DNA from: Chryseobacterium potabilaquae
GTDB lineage: Bacteria; Bacteroidota; Bacteroidia; Flavobacteriales; Weeksellaceae
Assembly (NCBI RefSeq): GCF_902728265.1
Contig: NZ_CACVBR010000033.1
Coordinates: forward strand, 1 to 43,602
Reading direction: 5' to 3'
Length of the DNA stretch: 43,602 bases
Shown here: piece by piece, positions 41,160 to 43,602 of the stretch
Layout of the letters: the number at the start of each line of letters is the position of its first letter
Position numbering within the stretch: the first letter of the stretch is position 1
Notes under the pieces: generated by a model
What the model was told of the DNA's origin: nothing
Databases searched by the model: none
Seen by the model: only the letters and a program-made list of their open reading frames with translations
Translations under genes and position numbers: made by a program

Positions 41160-43001
41160 ATGGGTTTAATTTCGAAAAATGATTTGATTAAAGCTTCCGG
41201 CTTGCATAAAATAGGATTTCTCAAGAATCCTATAGCTTCTGCAATAATGAGTATTGCTAAAATAAATCAAGTAAATAAGTTATACGATAAATTAAAGGAC
41301 AAAAAAGGAAAAGACTTTTTCGATTCATTTGTAAGAGAAAGAAACTTAAGTTATGTAGCTTTTGAGGAAGACCTTGCAAAAATTCCAAAAACAGGTCCTT
41401 TTATTCTCGTTTCTAATCATCCTCTTGGTGCCATTGATGGAATCTTAATGTGCAAGATCTTATCGGAAGTACGTCCAGATTTCAAAGTAATGGGTAATTT
41501 TCTTTTAGAAAAAATAAAACCCATGGAACCCTTTGTTATTTCTGTAAACCCTTTTGAGAATAAGAAAGAAGCCTATAGTAGTTCATCCGGTATGCGGGAA
41601 TCCTTAAAACATTTGCAAAATGGCGGCTGTATAGGTATTTTCCCTGCTGGTGAGGTTTCTAATAAAAATAATCTTTACGGCGAAATCTTAGATAAAGAAT
41701 GGGAAAAGCCAGCATTAAAGTTGATAAGAAAAGCAAAAGTACCTGTAATTCCTATGTACTTCCATGCCAAAAATAGCCGGATTTTTTATCAGGTAGCAAA
41801 AATTCATCCGGATTTGCAAACATTGATGCTCCCTTCCGAAATGATGAATGAAAGGGAAAAACCCATTAAAATTAGAATTGGAAGATCCATAAGTGTAAAA
41901 GCTATGGAAGAAATGGAAACCATTGAAGAATTGGGGGAATTTCTGAAACGCAAGGTATACATGATGAAATCATATTATGAAAAAAGAAAATCCTTAGCAC
42001 AAAGTATTAACCTCCAAAACTTATCTATCAAGTTTCCTTTACTGAGAGAAGAAAATATTGTTCAAAATATCATCGACGAAACTCCTAAAGAAGATATTCT
42101 TATAGATATCAATAAACTTAAAGGGACCGATAAAATGTTTTTCAGTAATGGAAACTATGAAGTCTACTTCACCACCTACGAGGAAATTCCTTCTATTATG
42201 AGGGAAATAGGAAGACAAAGAGAACTTACGTTTCGTGCAGTAGGCGAAGGAAGCAACCTACCCTTTGACTTAGATGAATATGATAAGCACTATCATCATC
42301 TTTTTCTTTGGGACAATGCGGAAGAGAAGCTGGTAGGCGCCTATAGAATGGCACTCGGGAAAGAAGTTATGAAAAAGCTTGGGATCAAAGGTTTCTATAC
42401 TAGTTCCCTATTTGAATTCGAACAAGAGATTCATCCATTCTTTAAAAAAGTGATAGAGATGGGTAGAGCATATATTTGTCAGGAATATCAACAAAAACCA
42501 CTACCTCTTTTTCTTCTATGGAGAGGAATAGTTCATGTTTGTTTAAGAAATCCAGATCATAAATTTCTAATGGGAGGAGTAAGCATTTCTAATAAATTCT
42601 CTGAATTCTCTAAGTCTTTAATGATTGAATTTATGCGTTCTAATTATTATGATTCTGCCGTTGCTCAATATATTACACCTAGGAATGAATATAAAGTAAA
42701 ACTTCGAGATAGAGATAAAAATCTGTTCTTTGATGAAATGGAATCTGACCTTAATAAATTGGATAAAATTATTGATGACTTAGAACCGGAATTAAGACTA
42801 CCCGTTCTGATTAAAAAATACATTAAACAAAATGCAAAAGTAATTGCATTTAATGTAGATCCCAACTTCAATGATGCTATTGACGGTCTTATGTATATTA
42901 GAATTAGTGATCTACCTGAAAGTACCATTAAGCCTGTATTAGAAGAAATGAGCGAGCAAATTAGGAAAGAACAAGAAAATAATTCAATTGAGAATCAATA
43001 A
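41160..43001 (+). CDS. olsF: Bifunctional acyltransferase, OlsF-type ornithine lipid synthase
   Basis: A 613-residue fusion. Residues about 60-280 are a PlsC/OlsA-like O-acyltransferase: LVSNHPLGAIDGILM near 83-97 holds the catalytic His, and IGIFPAGEVSN near 157-167 the EGTR-like binding motif. Residues about 320-540 are a GNAT-like OlsB/Acetyltransf_5 domain: RQRELTFRAVGEGSNLPFDL near 348-367, DEYDKHYHHLFLWD and VIEMGRAYICQEYQQKPLPL near 430-449. This order of O- and N-acyl domains is that of OlsF of Flavobacterium johnsoniae and Serratia, which makes ornithine lipids from ornithine in two steps. The other possibility is another amino-acid lipid. It probably shares a transcript with the aspartate kinase gene. 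Confidence 0.82.
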   Translation: MGLISKNDLIKASGLHKIGFLKNPIASAIMSIAKINQVNKLYDKLKDKKGKDFFDSFVRERNLSYVAFEEDLAKIPKTGPFILVSNHPLGAIDGILMCKILSEVRPDFKVMGNFLLEKIKPMEPFVISVNPFENKKEAYSSSSGMRESLKHLQNGGCIGIFPAGEVSNKNNLYGEILDKEWEKPALKLIRKAKVPVIPMYFHAKNSRIFYQVAKIHPDLQTLMLPSEMMNEREKPIKIRIGRSISVKAMEEMETIEELGEFLKRKVYMMKSYYEKRKSLAQSINLQNLSIKFPLLREENIVQNIIDETPKEDILIDINKLKGTDKMFFSNGNYEVYFTTYEEIPSIMREIGRQRELTFRAVGEGSNLPFDLDEYDKHYHHLFLWDNAEEKLVGAYRMALGKEVMKKLGIKGFYTSSLFEFEQEIHPFFKKVIEMGRAYICQEYQQKPLPLFLLWRGIVHVCLRNPDHKFLMGGVSISNKFSEFSKSLMIEFMRSNYYDSAVAQYITPRNEYKVKLRDRDKNLFFDEMESDLNKLDKIIDDLEPELRLPVLIKKYIKQNAKVIAFNVDPNFNDAIDGLMYIRISDLPESTIKPVLEEMSEQIRKEQENNSIENQ

Positions 43002-43036
43002 GTTTTAATTTTTATTTAAAAAAGTAGTATTAATAC

Positions 43037-43067
43037 TTGTTTTATATCTGAAAACTCTCTACTTTTG
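43037..43067 (+). promoter_or_regulatory. Promoter of the first tRNA-Phe gene
   Basis: TTG 43037-43039 and TACTTTTG 43060-43067 are 20 bases apart, a textbook Bacteroidetes promoter, with the tRNA starting 32 bases after the -7 element. Confidence 0.75.
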
Positions 43068-43098
43068 CATCACTTTAAAACAACGAAGTAAAAAGATT

Positions 43099-43171
43099 GG
43101 TTTCTTAGCTCAGTTGGTAGAGCAATGGACTGAAAATCCATGTGTCCCTGGTTCGATTCCTGGAGAAACCA
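43099..43171 (+). tRNA. tRNA-Phe (GAA), copy 1
   Basis: A complete cloverleaf of 73 bases. The acceptor stem pairs GGTTTCT with AGAAACC, the anticodon stem ATGGA/TCCAT encloses the loop CTGAAAA with anticodon GAA, and the T-loop is GGTTCGATTCC. The discriminator base is A; the CCA end is not encoded (CTA follows), so CCA must be added by the nucleotidyltransferase. Confidence 0.96.
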
Positions 43172-43173
43172 CT

Positions 43174-43201
43174 AAAAACCACCTGTAAAAGGTGGTTTTT
43201 T
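43174..43201 (+). terminator. Terminator of tRNA-Phe copy 1
   Basis: AAAAACCACC and GGTGGTTTTT pair around the loop TGTAAAA, with the stem running into the T-tract, three bases after the tRNA. Confidence 0.88.
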
Positions 43202-43228
43202 ATTCAAAATCGTTTTTTTAAATAAAAT

Positions 43229-43259
43229 TTGCAAGATCGGAAAATTATTCTTACTTTTG
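43229..43259 (+). promoter_or_regulatory. Promoter of the second tRNA-Phe gene
   Basis: TTG 43229-43231 and TACTTTTG 43252-43259 again lie 20 bases apart, the same spacing as for the first copy, with the tRNA 28 bases downstream. Confidence 0.75.
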
Positions 43260-43286
43260 CACAACTTCAAACCCAAGAAGTAAAAT

Positions 43287-43359
43287 GGTTTCTTAGCTCA
43301 GTTGGTAGAGCAATGGACTGAAAATCCATGTGTCCCTGGTTCGATTCCTGGAGAAACCA
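43287..43359 (+). tRNA. tRNA-Phe (GAA), copy 2
   Basis: Identical over all 73 bases to the copy at 43099, with the same GAA anticodon and no encoded CCA. The identity stops at the gene ends, while flanks differ apart from the promoter pattern, so this is a gene duplication with separate transcription signals. Confidence 0.96.
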
Positions 43360-43363
43360 CATC

Positions 43364-43398
43364 AAATCCTTTACAATTTTGTAAAGGATTTTTTTTTG
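43364..43398 (+). terminator. Terminator of tRNA-Phe copy 2
   Basis: AAATCCTTTACAA and TTGTAAAGGATTT form a perfect 13-bp stem, followed by several more T residues; it begins five bases after the tRNA. Confidence 0.88.
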
Positions 43399-43426
43399 AG
43401 TTATCACAACTCAACTTTTGTGGGAG

Positions 43427-43493
43427 CAGACGCAAAAGTTGGGGCTAGGCAAAAAGTGGATCAGGCGCAAAAGTTGGGGGCTATGCAAAAAGT
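43427..43493. repeat. Tandem direct repeat at the end of the ISAon1-type element
   Basis: Two nearly identical 31- and 32-base units lie at 43427-43457 and 43462-43493, both with the core CGCAAAAGTTGGGG and ending GCAAAAAGT. The second unit contains the transposase stop codon. An inverted partner, CAACTTTTG at 43412-43420, faces CAAAAGTTG at 43433-43441. These may be transposase binding sites or the IS terminus. Confidence 0.6.
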
Positions 43494-43602
43494 TTGGATA
43501 ATCTGAATAAGAAAAAGGCTCTGTCTTTTACCCCTCTTAGTTGCAATCTAAAGTTTTTGATTTTCGCATTAAAAGACTCTGCTGAAGCATTGGTACTTCT
43601 AT
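43481..43602 (-). mobile_element. ISAon1-type transposase, 3' end only
   Basis: The minus-strand frame enters at the window edge and ends at TAG (43483-43481). It reads RSTNASAESFNAKIKNFR, then LQLRGVKDRAFFLFRLSKLFA. The block N-A-x-E-S-F-N-x-K-I-K, with its last catalytic Glu, and the ending (F)FLFRL...A are characteristic of the ISAon1 family (IS1182/ISL3-like DDE transposases) common in Bacteroidetes. Only 40 codons are in the window. Confidence 0.8.

Noticed and set aside
1..43602. CRISPR arrays, phage genes, toxin-antitoxin or defence islands
   Set aside because: No regularly spaced repeats, integrase, phage structural genes, nuclease/ATPase defence modules or typical toxin-antitoxin pairs were seen. 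The MoxR-VWA genes match the conserved Bat operon rather than a defence system.

Overview
The window looks like chromosome from a low-GC member of the Bacteroidetes, class Flavobacteriia, most likely close to Chryseobacterium and relatives in the Weeksellaceae. This is an inference from several things seen together. The DNA is AT-rich. Promoters carry the Bacteroidetes -7 element TAnnTTTG, with a TTG about 20 bases upstream. Shine-Dalgarno sequences are mostly missing. The gene content includes a Bat aerotolerance operon, a YfhO/DUF4834/DUF6263 cluster, an OlsF-type ornithine lipid synthase and a YpdA-type reductase. The species cannot be named from the sequence alone.

Layout. The left edge holds the last 26 codons of an IS256-family transposase, followed by a secreted protein of unknown function (406-1203). 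An adenosylcobalamin riboswitch (about 1244-1405) lies unexpectedly in front of an acyl-CoA thioesterase gene. Next come an HD-domain hydrolase, a PadR regulator with a PspC membrane protein, an overlooked 20-residue amphipathic peptide (5187-5249), a PlsC-type acyltransferase, and a menaquinone pair (hotdog thioesterase plus isochorismate synthase). From 16666 down to 7966, on the minus strand, runs the envelope/aerotolerance operon: MoxR ATPase, SSAT-like acetyltransferase, DUF58 protein, TTG-started membrane protein, BatA, BatB, BatC and BatD, then a MarC protein and a small membrane protein.

On the plus strand from 16.9 to 23.6 kb are a DinB-like protein, the rRNA methyltransferase RlmB, and a likely operon of a DUF6263 lipoprotein, a DUF4834 protein, a YfhO membrane protein and a GT4 glycosyltransferase. 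From 31.9 down to 23.7 kb, on the minus strand, is a stress-type block: Crp/Fnr regulator, KGG-motif protein, frameshifted DUF892 (YciE/YciF-like) protein, unknown 98-residue protein, large catalase, CinA-like protein, two SDR proteins (one without its catalytic Tyr and Lys), an overlooked 53-residue lipoprotein and a Rieske/FAD oxidoreductase. The content resembles the yciGFE-katN stress group of enterobacteria.

The right third holds a small lipoprotein whose promoter has a perfect Crp/Fnr-like palindrome, a YpdA-like reductase, an MFS transporter, GlnS, a 562-base intergenic region with an apparent 25-residue peptide gene and terminator, MenC, Fbp, aspartate kinase and the OlsF-type bifunctional acyltransferase. 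Two identical tRNA-Phe genes, each with its own promoter and terminator, precede the 3' end of an ISAon1-type transposase at the right edge. Two different IS families therefore bound a mostly conserved chromosomal segment. Nothing here forms a defence system, prophage or CRISPR array. The most unusual points are the two micro-peptides, the orphan-looking riboswitch, the A9 frameshift and the Crp/Fnr-like operator.
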